64,000 nucleotides of DNA, from the NCBI GenBank assembly GCA_905221605.1, contig CAJNDS010002745.1, positions 507,501 through 571,500 on the forward strand. Reading direction: 5' to 3'. Positions within the stretch are counted from its first letter, which is position 1; every line of letters starts with the position of its first letter. The stretch is from Symbiodinium natans. Its lineage: Eukaryota > Sar > Dinophyceae > Suessiales > Symbiodiniaceae. The notes below the pieces were generated by a model. It was not told the origin of the DNA. It did no database searches and was given only the letters and a program-made list of their open reading frames with translations. Below are positions 16,743 through 25,552 of this stretch, one piece after another. Position numbers and translations under genes: made by a program.

Positions 16743-19700
16743 GTATATTTTATACTTTACATGAATGTACTCATGCATTTAAATCTTTATTGAAACGTAA
16801 ATGAATGATTGAACAGCCAAACGTATACGTGTCGTGGGTTTTTAGGGCTGGCACTTCAGGTTTAGGGTGTTGGGGTTTGGGGTTTAGCGTTTAGGGTTTA
16901 GGGTTCAGGGTTCAGGGTTTAAGGTTTGGGGCTTAGGGTTTAGGGTGTTGGGGGGGGGGGGGGGGGGGGGGGGGGTTTAGGATTTGGGCGCCGTCCCGCC
17001 CCCACTCCGCCACGTTGACTTTAGCCGAGGTGTGCTTTGGAACTATTTATTTAGGTTGCCTGAGAGCGAACAAAGGGTGACCAAAAACTTTCCCAAAGCA
17101 GAACCCAGTTAGGAGTTTAGGGTCTAGGGTTCTAGAGTTCTAGGGTTCTAGGCTTGAGGAGTTTAGGATTCCAGGGTTCTAGGGCTTCCGGCTTTCGGAG
17201 TATTGGGTTCAAGGGTTTTAAGGTTTCTAGGGTCTAGGGTTTGAGGGGTTTTTCGGGTTTAGGGATGGAGGGCTTTTCAGGTTGAAGGGTGTTAGGGTTT
17301 TATGGGGTCTTGAGGTCAACTTTATGGTTTTGCCCTGAACCTGCACCCTAAACCCTAAACCCTAAACCGCACCCTAAACCCTAAGCCCTAAACCCTAAAC
17401 CCTAAACACTAAACCCTAAGCCCTAAACCCTAAACCCTTGGTCTCAGCAGAGCTGCGCAAGGGCGTCGTCTTCTTGATCTTGAACTGCACCTCCAGGGTT
17501 CGCTCTTGGTTTTGTTTCCTATTTAAGTGCTTTTGATTGAGGGGGTTTAGGGTTTAGGGTTTAGGGTGTAGGGTTTAGGGATGAGGGTTTGTCACCATAC
17601 ACCCCACAAGCAAGGGGGGGGGGCCAGTGATAAGGCTCTCAGAGCCCAAACGTGGGTATATACGTCCATGGCTCAGGAGCCCCCGTAGAGAACTACTATT
17701 TGCTTACGGAGCCCCCCCCCCCCCCCCCCCCCCCCCGCCCCCCCCAAACCCTAAACCCTAAACCCTCAACCCTCAACCCTAAAACCCCCCCCCAAAAAAG
17801 TAGTCCCCAAATTGCCCGAATAAGGAAGATTATTTCTTGGGCGGTTCTTGTTAACCCCTGAACTTCCCCGAACCCTAAACCCTAAACCCTAAACCCTAAA
17901 CCCTAAACCCTAAACCCTAAACCAAAAACCCTGGCCTGAAAGATACCAGGGTGGGACTCTTCATGGGGACCCTAGAACCCTAAAACCCTGAAAGCCTCAA
18001 ACCCTGAGACCTGAACAAACAATGAGCCCTGAAACCCTAAAACCACCAAAAGCCTCAAACCAAACCCAAAAAACAAGGCCCTAAATCCTAAACCCTCAAC
18101 TCGAAACACCCAACAAAGCTCCAAGCCCTCACCAACCCTAAACCCCAAACCCTAAACCCCAAACCCGAAACCCTAAAGCTCGAACCTTATTCTGACCAAG
18201 TGCCCGTTAGGGTCATAGGGTGGTATGCTTAGTTGCTGAGTTCAGAAGCCCCAAAGAAGTTTACACTTTCAGTTCTATAGGGGATTATAGTAGCCAAAAA
18301 GTGTAAAGTGTACTCATTCAGCTACTAAACCCTAAACCCTAAACCCTAAACCCTAAACCCTAAACCCTAAACCCTAAACCCTAAACCCTAAACCCTAAAC
18401 CCTAAACTAAGTATGAACCCACATACTCAGCTGGCCTCACTCCCCTGCTGGTCCTTCACCTGCCAAGAGGGGTGGGGAAGTCGGCTGTGGGTGCTGAAAC
18501 CGGAAACTGCTGAACCGGTTTAGGGTTTAGGGTTTAGGGTTTAGGGTTTAGGGTTTAGGAGGTTTAGGGTCCTCTCCAAAACCCCCCAAACCCCCGAAAA
18601 CCCAGAGCCCTCGGCCCATAGTTGACACAAAGGGGCACTGTCCCAAGCCCTTCAGATGTCGAAGGTGTTCTTTAAGCATCCTAAATTGGGATGTTTCCCT
18701 TATCCTAGCAGTTCCTTAAGCGGGATGATAATAGGGGGTACTGTAATCCCTATATGCACTGTTAGTAGAAGGGGAACCTGGCAAATCCTAAACCTCATAC
18801 CCGAACCCCTCATACCCGAACCCCCACCCCCGCAACAAAAAGTCGCCTTGCGGTTGAATCCCCAAAGCCCAAGAGGTGCAACCAATCAAACCCTAAGGTC
18901 AAGGCACGATCACCCCACCCTAACCCCAAACCCCAAACCCCCAACCCCAAACCCCAAACCCTAAACCCCACACCCTGATTTCCGGCTTGAACGTGAAAGG
19001 TGGGCCTTGGGGGATTGTCTGGAAGGTTTCGAGATGGTTTAGGGTTGAGGGCTTGGACAGTAAACGTGGTAGTTGAAGGTTATCCTAAACCCTAAAACCT
19101 AAACCCTCAGCACAAAACCGCCTCATGTAGGGTCCAGGGCTTAGGCCGTTAGGGTTTACTGTTTCTGCTTAGGGTTCATGTTGGTGTGCTGTGTGCTCGT
19201 CTTGCCCATGTTTAAAGGGTCTAGGGTTTATTGTTCAAGGTTTAGGGCCAGGGTGATGTTTTGAAACACAAAAACTCCGAACCATGAGCTTACCCCACCA
19301 AGGTTTCAAGGCTACCGCGCGACGCTCAAGCCATAAGGGCCGGAGAATTCAATTAGGAGTTGTTTTGTTTTGTTTTGGGTTTTTTTGTTTTTGCTTTCTA
19401 CTACTACTATTTAGGGTTTAGGGTTTAGGGTTCAGGGTTTAGGGTTAGGGTTTAGGGTTTAGGGTTCAGAGGACAAAAAACAACCCCCCCCCCCCAAAAA
19501 AAAAAAAAAACTCCAGTCATAAGTCTAAACACTCAACCCTCAACCCCAAACGGCCTAAACTGTAGACCCTAAACCCTCAACCCACTCCTGGCCCTTACCC
19601 GGCAAGAGCCTCCCCCCTGACTCTACTAATTCTATTCCATAAGGAAATCTAATCTTTGTAAGACGACATACAGCGCACTTTAGAGCGCTCATGGCCCTAA

Positions 19701-20154
19701 ACCCTAAACCCTAAACCCTAAACCCTAAACCCTAAACCCTAAACCCTAAACCCTAAACCCTAAACCCTAAACCCTGAACCCTAAACCCTACTTATTCTAA
19801 CTTGGGGGTAAGCTCTCCACCCTCAACCGGGCGCTTCGCGCCTTGAGCTGGATGTGCTGAGGAGCATCCTCGGGGCGATGGTACGAAGGGTTTAGGGTTT
19901 AGGGTTTAGGGTTTAGGGTTTAGGGTTTAGGGGGTTGTGGGGAGGTTTGGGTTGGGGGCCGGGAAGGCGGGGGGGGTTTGGGCTGGACCGGCTGAGCGGA
20001 TGCAGGGTTCCGGGCCGAAGATCTACCGAACCCTGTATCCTTCTAGTCATGAAATGAAATTCTGGATCCACATCGTCATTTAGGGTTTAGGGTTTAGGGT
20101 TTAGGGTTTAGGGTGCAGGGCTACTGCTGAGGCGACGGCTCCACCCTCGGCCAT
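13516..20154 (-). CDS. SUMO: SUMO (small ubiquitin-like modifier), 8 exons
   Basis: SUMO is conjugated through its C-terminal Gly-Gly to lysines of target proteins. Eight minus-strand exons join in frame to give a protein of about 90 residues, the usual size. Exon peptides run DAPQHIQLK, VKDQQGSE, VQFKIKKTTPL, KLMDAYCSRLGLQ, ASQVRFMVDGERI, DDTAEKLGLE, DEDLI, DVAMEQTGGR-stop. These are the beta-grasp fold signatures of SUMO: FKIK-TTPL-KLMDAYC, the VRF-x-x-DG-x-RI turn and the terminal EQTGG. Only one residue (R) follows the Gly-Gly. Exons 2-8 total 249 nt and keep phase throughout. All acceptors are AG followed by G; the donors of exons 2-7 are all GC. Introns are 0.26-1.4 kb and carry CCCTAAA-type repeats near every acceptor. 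The first-exon boundary is the least certain part. Confidence 0.93.
14095..14188. repeat. CCCTAAA array in SUMO intron 7
   Basis: About 13 units. To its right, 14190-14262 is open on the minus strand but is excluded from the gene, because exons 7 and 8 join perfectly without it. Confidence 0.9.
14275..14480. repeat. GGGTTTAAA nonamer array
   Basis: About 20 units of the 9-mer GGGTTTAAA with occasional AAAA or TTTT variants, inside SUMO intron 7. It is a telomere-derived unit lengthened by two bases and amplified locally. Confidence 0.95.
14505..14640. mobile_element. family E inverted-repeat element
   Basis: It starts GTGGTCCCTTACC and ends AGGGACCATGCAACTACC. The core TATGGGCCCTTGGGTTGT is shared with copies at 38.4, 40.8 and 56.9 kb. 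It is non-coding and lies in SUMO intron 7. Confidence 0.65.
14935..14949 (-). CDS. SUMO: SUMO exon 7 (15-nt microexon)
   Basis: GACGAAGATCTGATC encodes DEDLI; acceptor TTGCAG, donor ATC followed by GCCCCG. Including it restores the family spacing of 18 residues from LG to the terminal GG; leaving it out removes five conserved positions. Confidence 0.88.
15010..15070 (+). mobile_element. family H element, partial
   Basis: GGGGGTTTCGGAAATCAGGG then TACCTTATTGGGGTCCTTAT matches copies at 20.2 and 49.4 kb; the right part is missing. It lies in SUMO intron 6-7 sequence upstream of the microexon. Confidence 0.55.
15649..15723 (-). CDS. SUMO: SUMO exon 6
   Basis: 75 nt encoding ASQVRFMVDGERIAADDTAE then KLGLE; acceptor CTGGAG, donor GAG followed by GCAAGG. 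This is the largest SUMO exon. Confidence 0.94.
15736..15825. repeat. TTTAGGG/TTTGGGG array at SUMO exon 6 acceptor
   Basis: Four TTTAGGG units, seven TTTGGGG units, then TTTAGGG again. In gene sense this is CCCCAAA/CCCTAAA ending about 12 nt before the acceptor of exon 6. Confidence 0.95.
16340..16430. repeat. TTTAGGG array in SUMO intron 5
   Basis: About 12 perfect units. Confidence 0.95.
16483..16523 (-). CDS. SUMO: SUMO exon 5
   Basis: 41 nt completing R and encoding KLMDAYCSRLGLQ; acceptor TTCGAG, donor CAG followed by GCACGG. Confidence 0.93.
16610..16830. repeat. AT-rich low-complexity tract with (TA)n runs
   Basis: TATATA and TTTATATT runs in SUMO intron 4. No gene seen. Confidence 0.9.
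16947..16976. repeat. poly-G tract
   Basis: Uninterrupted run of about 30 G inside SUMO intron 4, ending in a TTTAGG unit. Confidence 0.95.
17457..17490 (-). CDS. SUMO: SUMO exon 4
   Basis: 34 nt encoding VQFKIKKTTPL plus one base; acceptor CTGGAG, donor TTGC followed by GCAGC. Confidence 0.93.
17711..17747. repeat. poly-C tract
   Basis: Run of C broken by one G, directly followed by CCCTAAA units, in SUMO intron 3. Confidence 0.95.
18227..18330. mobile_element. family I element, uninterrupted copy
   Basis: Ends GCTTAGTTGCTGAG and CAGCTACTA are short inverted repeats (CTTAGT-x-GCTG). It lies in SUMO intron 3. The copy at 56631-56824 is almost identical on both sides but carries a CCCTAAA block inserted near the right end, so this copy shows the element without the insert. 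Confidence 0.7.
18328..18408. repeat. CCCTAAA array near SUMO exon 3 donor
   Basis: About eleven perfect units. In gene sense they are TTTAGGG starting some 28 nt into intron 3. Confidence 0.95.
18436..18459 (-). CDS. SUMO: SUMO exon 3 (24 nt)
   Basis: Encodes VKDQQGSE; acceptor TGGCAG, donor GAG followed by GCCAGC. It fits exactly between HIQLK and VQFKIK. Confidence 0.92.
18688..18777. mobile_element. family B inverted-repeat element
   Basis: GGGATGTTTCCCTTATCCTA at the left, TAGTAGAAGGGGAACC at the right, central AATAGGGGGTACTGTAATCC. It is about 90 bp and lies in SUMO intron 2. Confidence 0.65.
19693..19792. repeat. CCCTAAA array near SUMO exon 2 donor
   Basis: About 14 units. In gene sense they are TTTAGGG about 50 nt into intron 2. 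Confidence 0.95.
19842..19868 (-). CDS. SUMO: SUMO exon 2
   Basis: 27 nt encoding DAPQHIQLK; acceptor CCGAG, donor AAG followed by GCGCG. HIQLK is the first conserved strand of SUMO. Confidence 0.92.
20128..20154 (-). CDS. SUMO: SUMO exon 1 (start codon)
   Basis: ATG at 20154-20152 opens MAEGGAVAS. Three in-phase donors are possible (GC after 20140, GT after 20137, GC after 20128), so the exon end is not settled. Confidence 0.6.
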
Positions 20155-20224
20155 GATGTCGACTTTTGGACAAGTCTGGCGCCTGCGCGACTTGAAACGT
20201 GGCTTTAGGTCTACTGGATGCTAT

Positions 20225-20320
20225 ATATGGGGGGTTTCCGAAATTCGGGGAATACCTTATTGGGGCCCTTATTAAAAGGGAATCCTACTATTTGAGGGGT
20301 CTCTATTAGGGGTCCCTCAT
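20225..20320 (+). mobile_element. family H element
   Basis: GGGGGGTTTCCGAAATTCGG, ATACCTTATTGGGGCCCTTA, then GGGAATCCTACT; shared with 49.4 kb. It lies about 70 bp upstream of the SUMO start codon, so it may overlap the 5' untranslated region or promoter. Confidence 0.6.
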
Positions 20321-20329
20321 TATCGTCAA

Positions 20330-20660
20330 CCGCTAAATAAGCACACATGCATTACATAGGGGGCTTGCTTTACATTGCTTCGTGTTTCAATAGTTCCGTA
20401 AGTGTCATGGACATTCACGAAGGGACGCTGATACAAGGCCCGGAGTCTTGTGAGGGTTAAAAGCCGTTTCTCGCAAGGACCTGTGGTGAGGTTTTTGAGT
20501 TGCCGCCAGCCAGCACCACATTGTCAGGTTTTATTGTTGATGGTTTACGGCTCAGGGCTCAACTCGTGTGTGCATGGCCTGCGCTGCGAGCACTGTACGA
20601 CTGAAGCAGAACTACAGATGTACATGCAAAACAAGACCCTGAACCCTAAACCCTAAACCC
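20330..20660. other. unique sequence upstream of SUMO
   Basis: About 330 bp almost free of telomere-like repeats, located where the SUMO promoter or trans-splice acceptor should be. I see no dinoflagellate spliced-leader remnant or TATA-like box worth calling. A short plus-strand frame (20450-20656) ends in repeat sequence and is not credible. Confidence 0.35.
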
Positions 20661-20744
20661 CAACCCTGAACCCAAATCCCAAAACCGCAAACTACTCTTA
20701 CTGTTCAAACTCGGTAGTACGGTTTGCACGAGGTGACTCGTCTA

Positions 20745-20845
20745 CTAGACCCAAGAGTAACCTGGGAATAAACAGGCTGTCCTTTTTGGTTTAAAGGGCA
20801 TTCTAAGGGAACCCAAACCAAATAGAAGAGGGGAAAAAACCTCTA
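20745..20845 (+). mobile_element. family G element
   Basis: CCAAGAGTAACCTGGGAATA, then TTTTGGTTTAAAGGGCATTC and CTACCCTGGG. Similar copies lie at 28.57, 29.3 and 54.3 kb, and a partial one at 20.9 kb. The termini are weakly inverted (TCTACTAGACCC against GGATCCTAGAC in the 54-kb copy). Confidence 0.5.
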
Positions 20846-20969
20846 CCCTGGGTGCTTGCCCTAAACCATAAACCCTAAAGCCTAAACCCTAAAAAAGGGG
20901 CTAGTTATAAGGGAACCCAAACCCTAACAGAACGAGAATAAGAGCCAACTCTAGGTTCTAGACTTCCGG

Positions 20970-21206
20970 TTGAGGACCGAATTCAAAGCATCCAACATTC
21001 CACCGCCACGGGCCTCGCGCTTTGGCAACGTCACACCGCAGGTGTTGCTACAGCTTGAGCAAGAAAGATGCGCCACCTACTTGTTCCGGTTCGGAGGAGC
21101 CAAATTCAAAACCTTTGGAAGTATACGGGAAGTTTCTATTTCAAAGGCAAAGTTGGAGGCTACATATCTCGAACTACTACACGATGTTAGGGTTGATAAA
21201 CCCTGA
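20970..21206 (+). CDS. candidate coding segment, function unknown
   Basis: Plus-strand open frame with a protein-like stretch (FGNVTPQVLLQLEQERCATY, LFRFGGAKFKTFGSIREV, SKAKLEATYLELLHDV) and no repeats until its last codons. I do not recognise it. A second overlapping plus frame is also open. It may be part of an exon or a transposon fragment. Confidence 0.4.
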   Translation: MRTEFKASNIPPPRASRFGNVTPQVLLQLEQERCATYLFRFGGAKFKTFGSIREVSISKAKLEATYLELLHDVRVDKP

Positions 21207-21533
21207 GAAACCCAGAAACCATAGACCCTAGAGGGTTTAGGGCAAGTTTGGTATGAGGATCACAGATGCCCCATAGGGAGTTTGGAGACTTTGGAAACCC
21301 TCGGGATTTTGGGCCGATTAGGGGTTCTAAGTTTTTGGGGTTCACCGCCGGGGGTCCTGGAGTTTGGGGTCGCGGTTTAGGGCGTAGACGGGTTGACAGG
21401 GTTCGAGTTTGGAGGGCTTGGGGTTGTAGGGCTTAGGGCGAACCGAAACTAAACCCCTAACCCTGAATCTCACACACACACACAGAGTTTGGGGGGGGGG
21501 GGGGGTTTAGGGTTTAGGGTTTAGGGGACATGC

Positions 21534-21596
21534 AAAGGTCCCAGCAGGCGGCTCCCCAGGCGGAGGCGCGAAAAGCAATCCTGCTGGCGCTGGCGA
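21534..21596 (+). CDS. candidate exon (alanine-rich helix)
   Basis: Plus-strand segment after a CCCAG acceptor-like site reads QAAPQAEARKAILLALARFE, strongly helical, before GAGG and a possible GC donor. It is flanked by TTTAGGG on both sides. Family unknown. Confidence 0.4.
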
Positions 21597-21644
21597 GATT
21601 TGAGGGCTTTAGTGGGCCCCATTCTTCGACCGGTGTTGGGTTTA

Positions 21645-21765
21645 GGGTTTAGGGTTTAGGGTTTAGGGTTTAGGGTTTAGGGTTTAGGGTTTAGGGTTTA
21701 GGGTTTAGGGTTTAGGGTTTAGGGTTTAGGGTTTAGGGTTTAGGGTTTAGGGTTTAGGGTTCAAG
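21645..21765. repeat. TTTAGGG array
   Basis: About 17 perfect units. Confidence 0.97.
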
Positions 21766-21785
21766 GTTTAGGGTTTTTGGTTCCT

Positions 21786-21899
21786 TTCGTGGTTGTACCT
21801 TGGACCCTTAAGGATGTGCCCTTGGGTTTTGGGGGGGCCCCTTTAAGGATCCTGAAGGTAGAATAGGGGTCATACTAGGAGTACATTAGGAGGAACATT
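21786..21899 (+). mobile_element. family F element, cut off by TTTAGGG array
   Basis: GGTTGTACCTTGGACCCTTA to TTAGGAGGAACATTTAGGG; homologous to 35.04 and 58.74 kb. Those copies continue with GGTGCAACTTTAGGGG or GGTACAACCTTAGGGG, but here the sequence passes straight into a TTTAGGG array at the word TTTAGGG. Confidence 0.6.
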
Positions 21900-22376
21900 T
21901 AGGGTTTAGGGTTTAGGGTTTAGGGTTTAGAGTTTAGGGTTTAGGGTTTAGGGATACATACAACGTACCCAGAGCAACCACCTCTATAGCCCGAAACCCT
22001 CAACCCTTAACCCTGAAAACCAGTACCCTAAGCCTGCTTAAGGTTCCCTAGGTCCGCTACCTATGCAGATTTAGGGTTTAGGGTTTAGGGTTTAGGATTG
22101 GGCGTCGATGGTGGATGGCTCTGCCATGCACAAAGCGCTCGGAAGGGCGAAGGGCAGTCACGGTGCCAAAGTGGGAGGCAAACCTCAAACCCTATAGCGG
22201 TTTAGGGTTTAGGGCTTAGAGTTTAGTGTTTAGGGCTTAGGAATGCCTATAACCCGAAGCCTCGCCTGACAAGCCCCCTAAACCTGAAACCCGAAACTTG
22301 AAACCCCCCAAAGAGCGTTAGGGTTTAGCGTCGACTTAGAAGCTCTTTTGACTTAGCAAGTCTACTTAGACTTACT

Positions 22377-22606
22377 GTTGATGGAGGAAATCTTGCACCG
22401 CTTTATATGGCCAAGCAAAGTAGAGAACCCGCGCCCCCTTTTTAAAATTGATTGTTCTTCCTCGGAAGTGCCGTGGGTTCCGATGACAAAAATCTTGCAC
22501 CACCTCGGTGTCCATCATCGTCAATATTAAAAAGGGGGTGCGGGGTCACGCTCATGTGTCGTGTCACTTGTTATTCAATAAGTGGTGCAAGATTTCCTCC
22601 ATCAAC
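22377..22606. mobile_element. 230-bp foldback element, copy 1
   Basis: Perfect 23-bp terminal inverted repeats (GTTGATGGAGGAAATCTTGC + ACC). A second nested pair lies inside (CGCGCCCCCTT / AAGGGGGTGCGGGG), and an internal ATCTTGCACC is also present. Identical to copy 2 except for two substitutions. No target-site duplication is obvious. A short frame (HRFIWPSKVE, SSSEVPWVPMTKILHHLGVH) exists on the plus strand, but coding is doubtful because the element is mostly palindromic. Confidence 0.85.
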
Positions 22607-22755
22607 CGACAGGATCGTTTTGCTGAAATGATAAAAGCAGCCTGTGTATTTACTAGACATCGCCGAATTGCCAGAGTCCCTCGTCATGGGTGCCATTGGT
22701 GACATGAAACGTCGTTCTCCGCCCAGTGAGCTCCAGTGTATCCTGCACCTTTTGT

Positions 22756-22992
22756 ACAGTTAACACTCAGTTAACGCTCAGTTAACACTACAGTTAACAC
22801 TACAGTTAACACTACCGAAATGCTGCAAAAAACCAGCATTTTCCTCACATTTGTATTAAAGACAGTAAAAATGCTAATTTGCTTCTCTTAAATGTGTATA
22901 TCCAGCAAAATGCTGGTTTTTGCAGCATTTCGGTAGTGTTAACTGTAGTGTTAACTGTAGTGTTAACTGAGTGTTAACTGAGCGTTAACTGT
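22756..22992. repeat. 237-bp palindrome with GTTAAC repeats
   Basis: Arms of about 85 bp are near-perfect inverted repeats. Each carries five GTTAAC sites in a CAGTTAACACTA-type repeat, followed by CCGAAATGCTGCAAAAA. The loop is AT-rich (22850-22895). It lies between the two foldback copies. No coding. Confidence 0.9.
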
Positions 22993-23067
22993 GGAAATGT
23001 ACAATATGCAGTTAACACTGCATACTCATCATACATCTTGCTTGCTGCGACGACGTTGTAAGGTGCT

Positions 23068-23297
23068 GTTGATGGAGGAAATCTTGCACCGCTTTATATG
23101 GCCAAGCAAAGTAGAGACCCCGCGCCCCCTTGTTAAAATTGATTGTTCTTCCTCGGAAGTGCCGTGGGTTCCGATGACAAAAATCTTGCACCACCTCGGT
23201 GTCCATCATCGTCAATATTAAAAAGGGGGTGCGGGGTCACGCTCATGTGTCGTGTCACTTGTTATTCAATAAGTGGTGCAAGATTTCCTCCATCAAC
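23068..23297. mobile_element. 230-bp foldback element, copy 2
   Basis: Same orientation as copy 1 and identical at about 228 of 230 positions by eye. The terminal repeats are preceded by CT and followed by CG in both copies. Confidence 0.85.
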
Positions 23298-23716
23298 CGT
23301 AGTATCCCATAGCAACCCTATAACACTCCCCATAATCCACCAAACCCCTAGACCCTAAACCCTAAACCCCGCAAGGTCTCAAAGGATGGCGCTGTGCTTG
23401 GGGCATCTTCACGGCTACCTGGGAACCTTGGTCTATATAGGTACCCTCAAGCCTAAAAAAACCCTTCTTTGCCCTAAACCCTTTGCCCTGAAACCCTTCT
23501 TCCCAGACTTTAAGCCCTAAACCCTAAACCAGTAGCCCGAAACCCGAAACTCTAAACCCTAAACCCTAAACCCTGCCTTATTCCTGGACTTTGAAGTTAA
23601 CATCTAAACCCTACACCCTTAGCCCGAAACCCGAAACCCTGAACCTTCAAAACTTCTACGAATCGCTGGCCTCCACCGGGCGCTAAAGGTCCATGCGACG
23701 GTGGGCCCTGATGATC

Positions 23717-23870
23717 ATAGAGTTCTTTGGGTTTAGGGTTTAGGGTTTAGGGTTTAGGGTTTAGGGTTTAGGGTTTAGGGCAATTATAGAGTTCTTCAGG
23801 GAGGGGAGTTCAAGGGCGGCATGTAACCCAAGGTGCCCTAAGACTCCCCGCTACTCCCTGAGGCTCCCAC
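23717..23870. mobile_element. family J element interrupted by TTTAGGG block
   Basis: CATAGAGTTCTT occurs at 23718-23729, then seven TTTAGGG units, then TTATAGAGTTCTTCAGGGAG at 23784 continuing as family J (CATGTAACCCAAGGTGCCCT). The element start is therefore duplicated on both sides of the block. Confidence 0.6.
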
Positions 23871-24000
23871 CCTAAACCCTAAACCCTTAACCCTAAACCC
23901 CAAACCAGGCTCACGTTTTCGGCCTCAGGGCTGCTGCAAGTGCCACTACAGGGAGGCGCCACCGAGAAGTTGAGTTACAGGGCTTTGGGGCCTGAACCAG

Positions 24001-24225
24001 GGTTCAGGGTTTAGGGTTTAGGGTTAGGGTTTAGGGTTTAGGGTTTAGGGTTTAGGGTTTAGGGTTTAGGGTTTAGGGTTTAGGGTTTAGGGTTTAGGGT
24101 TTAGGGTTTAGGGTTTAGGGTTTAGGGTTTAGGGTTTAGGGTTTAGGGTTTAGGGTTTAGGGTTTAGGGTTTAGGGTTTAGGGTTTAGGGTCTAGGGTCT
24201 AGGGTCTAGGGTTTACGGTTTAGGG
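24001..24225. repeat. longest TTTAGGG array of the window
   Basis: About 31 units, nearly all perfect, ending in three TCTAGGG variants. Confidence 0.98.
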
Positions 24226-24468
24226 TTAGCCATATTCCCGGCCAGCCATGCTTGTCATTTGATTCCCCAGCTGTGGCAGAAACCCCTGGCTGGGTGCGTG
24301 TTGTGAACCCAGCAATTCCACTAAAAAGCCCAACGCGGGTACTTGCAGCAAATTGGTCTCCGGCTTCATAGCAACAAAGAGCTGAACAGCAGACAGACTA
24401 TCTGCCACAACTTTCGGGTGTCTGTCATTGAAATACATGTCCTCGCCTTTACGAGCCGCGCCTTCCAA
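24226..24468 (-). CDS. coding-looking block, function unknown
   Basis: Minus-strand open frame of about 80 codons with protein-like content (MYFNDRHPKVVADSLSAVQL, ETNLLQVPALGFLVELLG, PQLGNQMTSMAGREYG). Unlike most exons here it is flanked by TTTAGGG on the left and CCCTAAA on the right, so it is oriented like an intron interior. It may be a larger exon, or a fragment of a mobile gene together with 24500-24665 and 24762-24920. No family recognised. Confidence 0.45.
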   Translation of the reverse strand: MEGAARKGEDMYFNDRHPKVVADSLSAVQLFVAMKPETNLLQVPALGFLVELLGSQHAPSQGFLPQLGNQMTSMAGREYG

Positions 24469-24499
24469 ACAAAAAACCCTAAACCCTAAACCCTAAACT

Positions 24500-24665
24500 C
24501 ACTTCACGGTTGTGTCGCGAATCGACCCACCCAAGCTCCAACAAAATTGTGGATGAACGAGAAATCGTTCAGGTATTGGCACCATTGCCATCATGCTCCG
24601 ACTCAGCAGCTGGTCCACACAACTCGGATGTCTTCACTGAATACTTGGAATGGCTTGAGGCCATT
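24500..24665 (-). CDS. coding-looking block, strand ambiguous
   Basis: The minus strand is open (VDQLLSRSMMAMVPIPERFL, VHPQFCWSLGGSIRDTT). The plus strand is open too (VDEREIVQVLAPLPSCSD, NSDVFTEYLEWLEAIW). One of the two is probably real; the acidic plus-strand text is the alternative. Confidence 0.35.
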
Positions 24666-24761
24666 TGGGGTTTAGGGTTTAGGGCTTCGGATTAGGGTTT
24701 TCTACCCTTGTCGCCAAACATTTCCATCTGAATCCATGCGTGCAACTCAGCGCAGAGCGTG

Positions 24762-24920
24762 CTAAGGGGGCTTAAGGCGACCAAATCCGGTCACAAACTT
24801 TGACCAAAAGCCTATCAGCACCGTAAGCCACTCGCGTGGGAAATGAATGCTTCTGGTGACGATGTGAGACACGTTCCGTGGCGTGTGTATTGACTGCATG
24901 ACGGGCCTGCGACCATCACT
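24762..24920 (-). CDS. coding-looking block, function unknown
   Basis: The minus strand reads RRPVMQSIHTPRNVSHIVTR then SIHFPREWLTVLIGFWSK and ends at a stop in 24762-24764. CCCTAAA lies on its right. Unknown family. Confidence 0.4.
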   Translation of the reverse strand, partial: SDGRRPVMQSIHTPRNVSHIVTRSIHFPREWLTVLIGFWSKFVTGFGRLKPP

Positions 24921-25370
24921 ACCCCTAAACCCTAAACCCTGAAGCCTACACCCCAAACCCCAGCCCTAAACACCCAAAACACCCTAAACCCTAAAACCCT
25001 AGAACCCAAGAACCCTTAATTAATCCACCCTGAGTTCAGGAGGCCTTGGCAAAGGGTGGTGCCGACTTCACGAGGGCCCTTAGCGTGGCCGAAAAACAGG
25101 GGGGGAGGGGGGAGGGGGGAGGGGGGGGGGGTTAGGCTTTGGGGTTTAGGGCGAGGGTTTGGGGTTTGGGGTTTAGGGGTTTAGGGGCTCTCGCCGAAAG
25201 GTCTATGGGTGTTTAGGGTTTTCGGGGTGATAGGGTTTAGGAGTACAGGGTTTAGGGGTTTAGGGTTTGAGGACTTGAGGGTTTTCCGGGTTTAGGGTTT
25301 ACAGGGTTCAAGGGTTCAGGCATTTTTGGGTTCAGGGTTTTTGGGTTTAAGGGGTTTTAGGGGTTATCAC

Positions 25371-25536
25371 AGAAAAGAGCGATTCTGGTGTTGATGTCAG
25401 TCTCGCAGTACAGCAGGTAGTCCTTTACCGTCATGTCGTGCGGAATCGCCCGGCCTGTCCTGTTTCTCTGGTCGTCTACGCCTCCGCAGAGGTGGCTAAC
25501 GAGGCGCTCCAGCCACGCCGCGGGCCAATTGTGGCC
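25371..25536 (-). CDS. exon, function unknown (weak JmjC-like resemblance)
   Basis: 166-nt minus-strand exon; acceptor GTCGAG followed by G, donor GTGATAAC (or GATAAC). It reads GHNWPAAWLERLVSHLCGGV, then GRAIPHDMTVKDYLLYCETD and INTRIALFCDN. The order W-x-x-x-WLERL ... IP-x-x-MTVKDYLLYC ... D loosely recalls the region before the JmjC core of JMJD6-like oxygenases, but this is impression only. The upstream intron is 137 nt and consists mostly of family J element 25553-25667. Confidence 0.55.
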
Positions 25537-25552
25537 CTCGACTCATTATAGG

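Noticed and set aside
16985-17025. Minus-strand NVAEWGRDG as a possible SUMO exon
   Set aside because: It lies between exons 4 and 5, which already join in phase with family spacing.
22377-23297. CRISPR array
   Set aside because: Only two long direct copies, each a foldback element; no regular short repeats and spacers, and the context is eukaryotic.
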